Below, piece by piece: positions 23,335 to 32,910 of a DNA stretch of 64,000 nucleotides. Origin of the DNA: Oscheius sp. JU75. Lineage: Eukaryota; Nematoda; Chromadorea; Rhabditida; Rhabditidae. Where the stretch lies: the NCBI GenBank assembly GCA_037178855.1, contig JASJZC010000006.1:3286001-3350000 (forward strand), in the 5' to 3' direction. The notes beneath the pieces were generated by a model. The model ran no database searches. It was given only the letters and a program-made list of their open reading frames with translations, and was not told the origin of the DNA. The translations under genes and the position numbers were made by a program. Within the stretch, counting starts at the first letter, position 1, and each line of letters starts with the position of its first letter.

Positions 23335-23877
23335 TTTCTGAAGGATTCCGAAATAAAGGTGAGTCAAAACAAAGGAGAAAGGGAAAAAAGAGAAGGGTAG
23401 ACTGAAAGTGGATGTTTGGAGACGGAGATACGCAAAAGTACGTCTAATTTCAAACGCAATCTTGCGTATTTTCTTCATTTCATCAGTCGTTTTCCCATTA
23501 TCTCCTCGTCTTTTCCTCCCTATTGTTTTGCTTTTGCATTCTCGCAATGTGTGATAATACCCGCTGCCGGCGGCAGCTTTGCAGCTGTTTGGCCTTAGCT
23601 TAGAATTGATCACAGACGGCTGCGTCGCTTCCCTAGTAGCATTTTGCTCCGCAGTTAGCTTGTCCCCTTGTTTCTTGACATGAAATGACCTGTCAGAGTT
23701 TTTGGGTGTTAGTGTTGACAGGCACTTGTGTGGATACCATGACAGACGGATGGACGGACACCATTACGCTTTAGTGAAAAAACATTTCCGTAGCATTTGC
23801 GCCGACATTCCAGAAAAGAAGCCTGTTTCGAAATGCTAATTTTTATTTCCCACAAGAGATTAGTTTACAAGTTGCAG
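23335..23877. promoter_or_regulatory. Divergent promoter region, otub-1 / cyclophilin
   Basis: This 543-nt stretch separates the starts of two head-to-head genes and must hold both promoters unless other exons exist. A GC-rich hairpin (GCTGCC, GGC, GGCAGC) occurs near 23563 in otherwise AT-rich DNA. No TATA box is obvious. The cyclophilin start follows a TTGCAG acceptor directly. Confidence 0.5.
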
Positions 23878-24593
23878 ATGCGTTTTCTGTTGAGCGGCAG
23901 CCGGCTCCTCGCCTCAGCCACGAGATTCGCCTCCAATAGCCGACCGAAAGTCTTCCTGGATGTGACGATCGGAGATGAGCCGGCTGGCAAGATCACTATT
24001 GAGGTATGTTGGTCCTTCCACCTTCGAAATCCCATTCTTTAGCTATTCAACGATGTTGTGCCCAAAACCGCCGAGAACTTTAGAGCCCTCTGCACTGGAG
24101 AGAAAGGCAAAGGCAAGAGCGGACTCCCACTACATTTCAAAGGGAGCGCCTTTCACCGTGTCATTCCCGAGTTCATGATTCAGGTACTTTTTGGTTTTTT
24201 TTTAAATTTAGGGAAACCTTCTTCAGGGTGGCGATTTCACTTCTGGAGACGGCCGAGGAGGCGAGAGCATTTACGGACACAAGTTTGAGGTAGGAAATCG
24301 TTTTTTTTTTCTTGTTGGTAAAGAGAATTTTCCAGGATGAGAACTTCAAGCTGCCCCACAAGGGACTCGGCACCGTGTCCATGGCCAACGCGGGCCCCAA
24401 CACGAACGGATCGCAGTTCTTCATCTGCACAGCCGACACCCCGTGGCTCGATGGCGGACACGTCGTCTTCGGCCAGGTCACCGACGGGCTCAGCGTCGTG
24501 AAGAAAATCGAATCGCACGGATCTCGTACCGGTCGACCAACAAAGAAGATCGTCATCGCGGATTGCGGCGAGGAGAAGACCACTTCTGAGTAG
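23878..24593 (+). CDS. Cyclophilin-type peptidyl-prolyl isomerase with N-terminal targeting sequence
   Basis: Four exons (23878-24003, 24043-24183, 24227-24289, 24336-24593) encode 195 residues. A leader ([20 protein letters not shown]) precedes the cyclophilin fold; it is Arg/Ser-rich and acid-free, so a mitochondrial presequence is more likely than a secretory one. The active-site block [15 protein letters not shown] has the catalytic Arg (about R81), followed by [15 protein letters not shown] and [11 protein letters not shown] with the cyclosporin-contacting Trp. All catalytic residues are present, so it should be active and cyclosporin-sensitive. The stop is 207 nt before the USP39 start on the same strand, an operon-like spacing. 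Confidence 0.93.
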
Positions 24594-24790
24594 AATTTCC
24601 CTGTTTTTGTCTTTAGATCGTAAAGGTTTGTTGCTGTTACTTTGTTATTTTCTCGTGTAGCTCTAGTAAATGTTATTTTTCTTTGTTCTGCTCTGTTTAC
24701 TGTAAAAACCCCGGACAAATTCTGTCTCGGTTTCTGTTTCATTTTCGGAACCCTCTACCTGCATTTGTCTGTCCCATTCAGCAGTATACG

Positions 24791-24800
24791 CAAAGATTAG
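24791..24800 (+). other. Candidate trans-splice acceptor before usp-39
   Basis: CAAAGATTAG ends immediately before the usp-39 ATG (24801), with no upstream coding exon. Together with the 207-nt gap after the cyclophilin stop this is what an SL2-type operon junction looks like. Confidence 0.45.
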
Positions 24801-27800
24801 ATGGTTCGTGAAAGAAGCTCGTCTCCGCCACGGAAAAATCGCCGTCGCGACGATGAAGACGACGACAGGGTGGGAAGACGAAGGCACGGAGGTTTGTTTC
24901 ACATCTACTGCAGTTGTTTTTCGTGCAAGCATTATTGTACTCACTGTTGTTGGAAAATGTTATACCTTGTGGCACTTTGCTCGCTTTTTTATGCACAAAG
25001 CCATCCGTCGGAGACCCTTGATGCTGTCTGATTGACAAGAAATATGTTACCTTGCTTCTTTGAAAGCCTTGTTTCCAAAAAAACTAAAAAAGTGCTGTGA
25101 GTCGTTTAACAATTTTCGAAATCTTTCGCCTCACCACAGGTGTATATCCACTTAAAGACAGCTTGTAGCGGCTTAGTATGTCTGTTAACGAGTTTGCACC
25201 AAATTCTGTCCGATATTCCTTCACAACCTGCCATATTTGACTCCTCAACGGTACCTGTTGCCCCCCTCAGAGCTCTAAGATCTTACGATCTTTCAGAAGA
25301 TCGCCACGCCAGTCGACACGACCGTCATCGAGAGCCGCATACGAAAGAGAGAACCAGAAGAGGATCTTATTCCAGGTAGCCACTTTCCTACGCACCCCTA
25401 TCCAAATTCCACATAAGATCTCGTTCGCCGGAGGCCAAGAAATCCCGGGAACGTGACGATACGGACAAGGAGAACGTCGTTATTGCTCCGAAACCGAAGC
25501 CCGTGTTGACGAAACGCGATCTGGAACGTCTTCGACTCATGCGGGAGCTCGAGGAGAAGGATCTCGAAACTGATGATGGGACGGAAGAAACCAAGAGACA
25601 GCTGACGAAGGTCTGCATCAGCTGTCCCTATCTGGACACGATCGACAGGTTGGATTCGCTTATTTTCTGTCAAAGAGACTTCAGGAACGTGCTCGACTTT
25701 GACTTTGAGAAGCTCTGCTCCGTTTCATTGTCCACTATGAATGTCTACGCGTGCATGATCTGCGGCAAGTACTATCAGGTTTGTTCGGTCTTTTTCTTCA
25801 GAAATAGATTAAGGGCCGCGGGAACAACACTCACGCCTACACACACGCTCTGGACACGAATCATCATATCTTCCTCAATCTGCAGACCCTGAAGTTCTAC
25901 TGTCTGCCCGACAACTACGAGATTGTCGATCCGTCGCTCGAGGACATCAAGGTACTTTTTCTCTTGAGAATATTGCGTGTCTAGCCAGCAATCGACTTGA
26001 CGTACCTAGAGAAACCACACTCCCACACCTCATACTGTGAAACCTGATCTTAGCTTCCGCGAGCTATTTGATTATTGATAGGGCCCTAGGGCTGTCAGAA
26101 ATTCTTAAAAGAAAAAAACAAACTCACGATAAATATTTATTCTAGTCATTCGTGATTAGAAGATCATCATTTTCCTCTGGACTTGTGAATGGCCAAGGTG
26201 AGCTGGAGATCCTTGCTCACGACGAGTACGGCTGCCGAGTTGTCGAAGGAGCCGCAATAGTGTGGGGCTGAGAAGATGGTCACAAGACGACGATCCCCGA
26301 AGAACTCGTAGCCGTCCTGGACGCATTGATGTGCTCTCACAATCAGATCCAAGCCGTGCAGATTACAAAATTGAGTTAGGGCCTTCACGCCAAAGATGTG
26401 AGCAGCTCCGCGTGGCGACTCGGCGTAGTCGTCGATGCTCGTATCCGGATCGGACCATGTCAGATCGGCAATGATGCCGATGTCGGGGATGTCGAAGGGC
26501 CGGGAGACCTGTTGGAGCTGTTTGAAGTCGTTCAGCTGCTCGCTAATCCCCCCATGCATGCAAAAGATCTTCTTCTCAACTAGGCAACACAACGGCATCA
26601 CGTAGAAGACGTGCTGGAAGAGGTCGTAGAGCTGCGAGGAGAATCGCTTGCGTACTTCCGCAGCGAATCCGTACTGTGTATTGACGGGACGAGATTCGTG
26701 ATTCCCGCGTAGCAATGTGACGTGATTCGGGTATATAAGCTTGTAAGCAAAGAGCAGAACCACGACCTCTATCGAGAAGCTCCCGCGGTCTACATAGTCG
26801 CCGAGAAAGAGGTACGGATTCGACTCCGAGGGGCAGTCGTTCAGCTGCAGCAGTGCCACGAGATCCTCGTATTGGCCGTGAATGTCACCGCAAATCTTGA
26901 CGGGCGCGGAAATCTCTATCAGGACGGGCTGTGACCAGAAGACCTCCCTCACGCGATAGCACAGCTCTTTCAGCTCCTTGTCCGTGATCCAGGCCTGACA
27001 CGTCTTCGGTGTCCACATCTTCGTCAGTCGCTTGATGATTCCCTGCGCCCATTTCGTGATCTGCTCGCGCGTCTTTCGCTCCACCATTCCGTCAGGCGTA
27101 CGTGGTAGAGCCCAGATGGCAGCCGCTGTCGTAGTATGCTCCGAGTCCTTGTACTTGCCTTTTGTAGCTGAAAGAGTTATTGTTTATTTTTGAAGCAAAC
27201 AAAGTTTGCTTTCTTTCCAAAAAGAGACTATAAAAAAAAGTTGGGAAGAAGATCAATTGAATTTTTCTAATTTATTGCTCCGACGAAGGTAAGGTACTCT
27301 ACCGCAGATCCCAGTCCCAGCCATTCTGATCTTCTGGCTACAAGGGGGCCTGTTCTTCGAGCTGTGGGAAGAATCTGCGAAAGATAAATGACTGTAAGAG
27401 CCAACGAATACTTCACAATATTTGGGAGGAATGGCGAGAGACAGTAAAGACCTAATTGAGTACTCGCTGTCCGTTAACGAATTCTTCTGTCGACCGATAG
27501 CCATAAAACTGAAGAACCTGAGCGTAGTTGTCACTATCATTTGTAAAATAACGTGCATTTCTTTTTTAGACTTGCCTGATGTTTCGGAAGCGGGAAAAAT
27601 CGTACCCATTAAGTTTTTGGCTTCGATATCTTCGGATATGTCTGGCGAACAAAAGCAGTTTATCACGAGTGCTCAGGGAATACAAGAATGGGCAAAATAT
27701 GGGGTCATGTCGTAGAGTTTCGCGTAGGAGAAGCCCCAAAAAACCACTGATCCAAAAAACCGCTGAACTCCTCATTTTCAGTACGTGCTAAAGCCGACCT

Positions 27801-29742
27801 ACACGAAGGCCATGATAGCTCATCTGGACAGCCAGAACCGAATGTCTCGAGCCTACGACGATTCGACCTACTTCCCCGGCATCGTCGGACTGAACAACAT
27901 CAAGGCCAACGACTACTGCAACGTCATTCTCCACGTACTTTCTCTTCATTCGCTATTAATTTTAACAAATTTTAGGCTCTGTCCCACGTGATCCCGCTGC
28001 GAAACTACTTTCTCCAGGAGGAAAACTACGTGGGCATCTCGCGTCCAAACGGCGACATTCTGATGGAACTACCCAAGCGATTCGGGGAGCTTATCAGGTA
28101 TATATCCTCGAAAAATAGGTATAAAATTATATTAAATAAATATAGGAAGCTGTGGAATCCGAAGGCGTTCAGGAAGCATGTCTCGCCGCATGAGATGCTC
28201 CAGGCTGTCGTCCAGTGCTCAAGCAAGCGATTCCAGATCACGGAGCAGAGCGATGCTGGCGATTTTATGCACTTCCTCTTGAATACACTCCATGCGGCAC
28301 TGAATGGAACCCAGAGTACCAGCTCTTCGATCGTTTACAAGTGAGTTTTCTAGGTTTTGCAGATTAACTGTTCGTCTACCTTTTCGTGTTGTCCTTTCTA
28401 GTCAGCTCCAGACGCTATCAACCGCTCCTACCACAACTATCCTAACAGGGAGGATTCTAGACGCGCTCTTTACCTATATGTAGTTCACAAGGAGCCGACC
28501 ATCTGTTTGATAATATTGTTCTTGATATTTTTGCTTCGGTGCTACGGAGCGTACAAGATTCCTAAAAACAAGGTTTGCAGGTTTTATTCGGATCTTGCAG
28601 GTCGTTCCGTGGCCGAATGCGTCAGTATTCCCGTCTAATCGTCCCCACTGATGCCACCGAATACGAGGCCCGTACACTTCTTCAACTTCCTGCTTACCAA
28701 GGCACCTTCTTTCCCTATTCGAATAACAAAAACTGTTCAGAAGCGATTAAAGAGCTTCCCTTCCTGTGTCTCTCACTGGATCTGCCCCCGCCGCCTCTCT
28801 ACCGCGACAATCAGATGGAAAATGTAATTCCGCAGGTACCACTGCAAGTCCTGCTGGCCAAGTTCGGCGGTCAGATGGAACACGAGTACAAGACGTACAA
28901 GGACAACATGATGAAGCGGTTTGAGATCCTCCGTCTCCCCGAATATCTCATCATGACCTACAAGCGGTTCAACAAGAACCAGTGGTTCACCGAGAAGAAT
29001 CCCACCATTGTCAATTTCCCCATCTCGTGAGTTTTTTAATCTTTTTGGGAATTAGAGAAATGAATCGCGGACATGGAAACGGGTGACAGGATAGGTATCG
29101 ACTAGGCCGTCAAAATGACAGATTTGCCAATTCTTTCCAAAATTTCTTATTGTCAGGGCGGTCAATACGTCTTTTTTTGTCCTCTTCCAAAATTTAGCAA
29201 TGAGCAACCGTATGAATAATCAACAAATATACGAAGACATTCCAATTGGTTCTCCCAGCGTACAGCCGTTTGTCATCTGAAAAACAACAGAGAAAAACCG
29301 TCAAAACTGGCTGACGACCCCTTCAATATTTCCAGGAATGTCGATCTCTACGACTGTCTGGCCCCAGAAGTCCGTCCCCTTCACAAATACACAACCTACG
29401 ATCTCGTGGCCAATGTAATTCACGACGGTGTCCCGAAGAAGGACACGCACGAAATTCAAGGCACCTATCGCATTCAAATCCTACACGAGGTACCTTTTTT
29501 CATGTTTTGGATAAAAAATCAATTAGGGCTCGAAAAAATGGTTCGAGATGCAGGATCTTCGCGTCGAGGAGATCCTCCCTCAGGAAATCGTTCTTCCGGA
29601 AGCCTACATCCAGATTTGGCGGATGAATCGTCGTCTGACGAGGGAACAGCGTCTGACCGAAGAGGAGGAGGAAGAACCGACCAAACCCATCATTTCCAAC
29701 CCGTTCAATCCCCAGCTACCTCCCAAAGTTGGCAGAGAGTAG
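24801..29742 (+). CDS. usp-39: USP39 / SAD1 ortholog, U4/U6.U5 tri-snRNP component
   Basis: Eleven exons (24801-24891, 25297-25375, 25418-25648, 25685-25778, 25814-25951, 27782-27934, 27976-28097, 28146-28340, 28601-29026, 29336-29489, 29527-29742) encode 632 residues. An Arg/Ser/acid-rich N-terminus precedes a UBP zinc finger (SCPYLDTID, CMICGKYYQGRG, FYCLPDNYEI) and a USP fold (GIVGLNNIKANDY, SPHEMLQAVV, IMTYKRF, PTIVNFPI, YDLVANVIHDG). As in human USP39, the catalytic Cys is replaced by Asp in KANDY, so it is an inactive USP that acts in spliceosome assembly rather than deubiquitination. Two acceptors (before 25418 and 25814) end in TAAG. A PP1-like phosphatase is nested antisense in the intron 25952-27781. 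Confidence 0.93.
26167..27324 (-). CDS. PP1-like Ser/Thr protein phosphatase, nested in a usp-39 intron
   Basis: One long exon (26167-27167) holds the whole catalytic domain, and a short first exon (27303-27324, seven codons plus one base) is predicted from frame and splice signals, giving 340 residues. All PPP metal and phosphate motifs are intact: GDIHGQYED, GDYVDRG, RGNHE, the LIVRAHQC histidine and SAPHYCGSFDN. It is closest to PP1 (WSDPD, FGV, PHYCG) but diverged at several normally fixed positions (GSFSIEVVV, NHESRPVNTQ), like the fast-evolving PP1-related phosphatases that are numerous in nematodes, many of them germline-expressed. If the first exon is wrong, translation could begin at the internal Met at 27087 (306 residues). 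AATAAA on the minus strand is at 26136-26141. Confidence 0.88.
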
Positions 29743-29967
29743 CCATGCAGAAGATCTCTGTTAGTCTTTTGTCAGTTTAGTGTGTTTGCCCCTATAAACA
29801 TGTGTCTTTCAGTACTTTTCGACGTGGAGAAAAAGTAGGAGAATGAACCAGAGAATTTCTTTGAGTTTGGCGAGCAAAATTGGGAGCTCCGAAGTGATGA
29901 AATGATCAAAAAAGGAGAAGTAGGCCTCCTAAAGATGATTGTTAATTTTTACGAAAATGTAAATCAT

Positions 29968-30042
29968 TGGCACGCCTAGATTCAAACCCGGGATGTTTTG
30001 ATCCGATGTCAGATCTCTTACCGACTGAGCTATGTGCATTGG
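29968..30042 (-). other. tRNA-like relic
   Basis: The minus strand contains an A box (TAGCTCAGTCGGTAAG), a B box (GGGTTTGAATCTA) and GCAC/GTGC acceptor-like ends, but the acceptor stem is only partly paired. It is likely a tRNA pseudogene or one half of a SINE. Confidence 0.55.
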
Positions 30043-30059
30043 AAACGAAAATGGTTTTG

Positions 30060-30132
30060 TGCCTGGCGGGAATCGAACCAGCAACCCACGATTCATTACC
30101 AAACAACTGCTAACCACTCGGCTATTATGGCA
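30060..30132 (-). other. tRNA-like relic with good B box
   Basis: Minus strand: A box AGCCGAGTGGTTAGCAG and a canonical B box GGTTCGATTCC with 4 of 5 T-stem pairs, but only 4 of 7 acceptor pairs and no clean anticodon stem. It lies 17 nt from the previous relic in the same orientation. Confidence 0.6.
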
Positions 30133-30251
30133 GGCGTCAACCGTACTGTCTCGGGAAAATTGCGCTCACCACTGTCACAACAAGTCATCTTTACCGTTTA
30201 TTAGTTACGACTGAAAGCTCTGAGCATTATGGCATTTCTTCTTCTGTCCCT

Positions 30252-31493
30252 CTACGAGCAGGTGGTAGGAGCATTGACACGGAACTGGCAGAGATAGGGT
30301 CTGTTCAAGAAGTCACTTCGAGTGTACCATTCCGAAGTCAGAGGCTTGACAATGATGCGAGAATCAATGGGTAACAAGGGCTCTAAACACGGTATTTTGG
30401 CAGGTGACTGAAATACATACGAGCAAGAGCCCAATTGGTATAAGTCGAATTTGTATGATCGTCCCAGCTCCAGACACCTGTTCCGGAGGAGTGATAACCG
30501 ATAGGGATCTCGTAGAAGGCTGACTGTCCGAAAAAGTCTAAAAAGAGAACCTTTTTGGGCTGGGAATGATGATAACCTCGGCTGATTTCAACGAATTCAG
30601 TATTTTCGAAAGCGTTTCTGATCGTGGTCAGATGTCCGGCTGCTGATTCGCAGTTGGAAGAAGCTACTTCCATGATTGAGGAGTCATAGAGACTGCCGTA
30701 GAACCAGCTGAAACTCAGTAGGTTACTCGTTTCCTTCATGCTCACATTTTCATTTTCGGTGTGAAACATGGGTGGGAGAAAGTAGGAGATACAAAAAGGA
30801 TCAGAGCCAAGTACAAAACGAGAATCTGTTAGTGGTGACTTGACTCTGGACTACCGAGTGTGAAATAGCATCTTTTCGAATATTGAACTCGCCCATGGTA
30901 CTAACCAAAGAGTGCAAAAGATATGTGACTAAGAACCCACGAATTGGAAGCGACTCCATATCTCAATCCAGTTGTATTGCTCGACTGGTCTAGGGTAGAA
31001 GAAGCTGGAGTGACACCTTTACATGCCGGCAGCTCACAGACGAAGGGGTGGACCGAATCCTTCTTGTCCTCGGCGATCTGCCACTTTCCTCCCTGCTGCT
31101 TGATCATCAGAGCCACAGAGTGGTTAGAGGACGGAGCTGTTCCTTCTAAAGACCTTACAATGTGCCAATTCATGGCCAAGACTCGCTTTGGAAGTTGGTG
31201 AACGTAGCCACAGTTCCGTCCGAGTACTTCCAGGCTCCTTGCTCGTAGAAGACCCCGACGAATGTCGACGTTGTCAGTGTCTCTACAGCCAGATGCACAA
31301 AGTCGTTCTGTTGCTGTGTCCGAATGTTCGCCAAATGACCACCCAAATTTTGACAGATTGACTCGGCGGCTGTCCATTGGGCAGGGAGCTTGGCTGTCAA
31401 GTAGCAGAGGTTGTCTGGCGCGTAGTAGACAGCTCCATAAGGACAGAGGGCCGAAGAGAGAACGAGGAGGGTAGATAGAAAAAGAAGCTGCAT
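30252..31493 (-). CDS. Secreted protein with two C-type lectin domains
   Basis: A signal peptide (MQLLFLSTLLVLSSA) leads into a first C-type lectin domain (CPYGAVYY, TAAESICQNLGGHLANIR, FTNFQSESW, then GGKWQIAE and PFVCELPACK). A second domain begins on the next exon (DSRFVLGSDPFCISYF, NCESAAGHLTTIRN, VWSWDDHTNSTYTNW, RPYLCQF). Exons: 31017-31493, 30421-30825, 30252-30382; the last intron is exactly 38 nt and restores NWAQPLL. Inside the first exon, near 31165-31176, the frame jumps between SESW and the downstream half of the domain and no normal-sized intron repairs it. This may be a sequence error, a non-canonical intron or a real lesion. Such lectins are often gut-secreted immune effectors in nematodes. 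The C-terminus is ...APTTCS. Confidence 0.78.
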
Positions 31494-31525
31494 CTTGGTG
31501 AGTACAGTTGTCGTCTACCGTTGCT

Positions 31526-31533
31526 CTTTTATA
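31526..31533 (-). promoter_or_regulatory. TATA box of the C-type lectin gene
   Basis: TATAAAAG on the minus strand ends 33 nt before the lectin ATG. That spacing allows a very short 5' UTR and fits a highly expressed secreted-protein gene. Confidence 0.6.
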
Positions 31534-31552
31534 CCAAGAGAGAATCCCTACT

Positions 31553-31559
31553 CTTATCA
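31553..31559 (-). promoter_or_regulatory. GATA-factor site (TGATAAG) upstream of the C-type lectin
   Basis: TGATAAG on the minus strand, about 60 nt upstream of the ATG and 20 nt upstream of the TATA box, matches the intestinal GATA (ELT-2-type) consensus of nematodes. It suggests gut expression. Confidence 0.5.
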
Positions 31560-31566
31560 CGGGTCA

Positions 31567-31659
31567 GTGATCTGATACTGTCGAGTACAGAAGAAGAGAG
31601 GTGAGAACAGTGATCTGAGAAATAAGAGTCTGAGAAGTGATCTGTGAGGAGAGATCTGA
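31567..31659. repeat. Repeated GTGATCTG motif upstream of the lectin gene
   Basis: GTGATCTG occurs at 31567-31574, 31610-31617 and 31637-31644, and AGATCTGA at 31652-31659, just beyond the GATA site. The clustering suggests a cis-regulatory repeat or a decayed minisatellite. Confidence 0.5.
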
Positions 31660-32910
31660 TTGCAAGTGAGCCAGGTATGTGTCTATATCTTCTGGGTAGA
31701 GTCACAAAGTTTCACGGTCTCACTTTGGTAAGAATCCTGAAAAAGACTATTGAGTTATTACTTCCTTTACTTTTCTTCAGTCAACCCTGAAGACGGTTGA
31801 TACATTGACTTGCGTTTGACAATGAACTGGAAGGAATGGCAACTCTCATGCAAGTCCAACTTTCTCTCTCTTCAGCAATTTCAGTCCAGTCCTGGTTTAG
31901 TGTACTGAACTGTGATTCTTATCGGCACTCTATGACGAAATCAAGGAAGAGAAGAGGTTTCCCCAGAAGCTGATGCAAAAGTCTGATATGTGTCTTCCCT
32001 TTTCCAGGGAAAAGCTCATTCTCTCCCAAGCAAACAAATGTAATTGTAATTAAAGTTATTGTTCCAGATACTCTTAATATCGAAAGTATGTTTTGCTACA
32101 GTAATATCCGTGTTTTCTTGCCAAAAAACACGCAAATTTATGAAATAAAAGCACGTTCCTTCGGACAGAGACAGTCAGAAGTTTAACCTCTTAGCTTGAA
32201 CATGTACAACTGTACGGTGGTGGACTGTACGGTGGCTATGGCTACGGTATGGCCATGTACGGATACGGAACCGGACACCAACGCTGTATGGGACCCAAGA
32301 GCTGCGTGGTAGGCGGACTTGACGGTGTTTGTTTATAGACTCTTTCAACTCGATGTGTTGGCGCTAGTCAGCTCTTCCAGATTTGACCTGAACGAAGACT
32401 ACTTGCCTTTCTCTTTGGTAGGCTTTGAACTTTAGCTTAGTCTCCAGTTTTGTTCCATGGGGTGTAATGTCTACCCGGTCAGCAGCCCTATCAGTAATTC
32501 CTCTTGAGTTCTGCAAGCTTCGTCAGCCACAGCAATATAACTTCTTCTTTGTACCCGAACTATCAATTTTGTGTTTTGTTCGTCGTATCTATGAAAAGTA
32601 CCACGTACCATTACCCTCAGAATCTTTTGTGGTTGTTGCAAGACTTACCAACACAAATAAGTTACTTTCCCAAGTTTTATTTTCGCCATAATTCATTCTT
32701 CAAAAGTTGTTGGCTGAGTATTCATTAATAAAACATGGATCTTACAATGACGAAAACCTAGCGGATTTCAACGTTTTTCGACGTTGCGGTAGTACCAGCT
32801 TGTTGCGGTTAGTTTCTTTCGAAAATGTCGTACGACAGCATCGCTTCTACCTGTATTAAGGAAGCTTCTCCCTCCTCATCCCTACATTCTCCCATCGACT
32901 CGTATTAAGA
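31660..32910. other. Intergenic region with a Gly/Tyr-rich open frame
   Basis: About 1.25 kb between the lectin promoter and the F-box gene. The only suggestive frame is the Gly/Tyr-rich stretch at 32195-32338. The rest shows no domain or splice pattern I can support. Confidence 0.45.
32195..32338 (+). CDS. Possible exon of a Gly/Tyr-rich secreted peptide
   Basis: After a CCTCTTAG acceptor, a frame reads LEHVQLYGGGLYGGYGYG, continues with MAMYGYG, then a basic Cys pair (HQRCMGPKSC), ending at TAG 32336-32338 or splicing earlier at a GTAGGC donor. Gly-Tyr repeats resemble small secreted nematode peptides (caenacin or NLP-type antimicrobial peptides) or cuticle proteins. I found no signal-peptide exon upstream, so this could be an orphan exon, a pseudogene or chance. 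Confidence 0.3.
   Translation, partial: LEHVQLYGGGLYGGYGYGMAMYGYGTGHQRCMGPKSCVVGGLDGVCL

Larger units (their letters stand above)
29743..30251. other. Convergent intergenic region, usp-39 / C-type lectin
   Basis: This short region between two 3' ends carries two tRNA-like relics (29968-30042 and 30060-30132) and the minus-strand AATAAA of the lectin gene (30197-30202). Confidence 0.6.
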
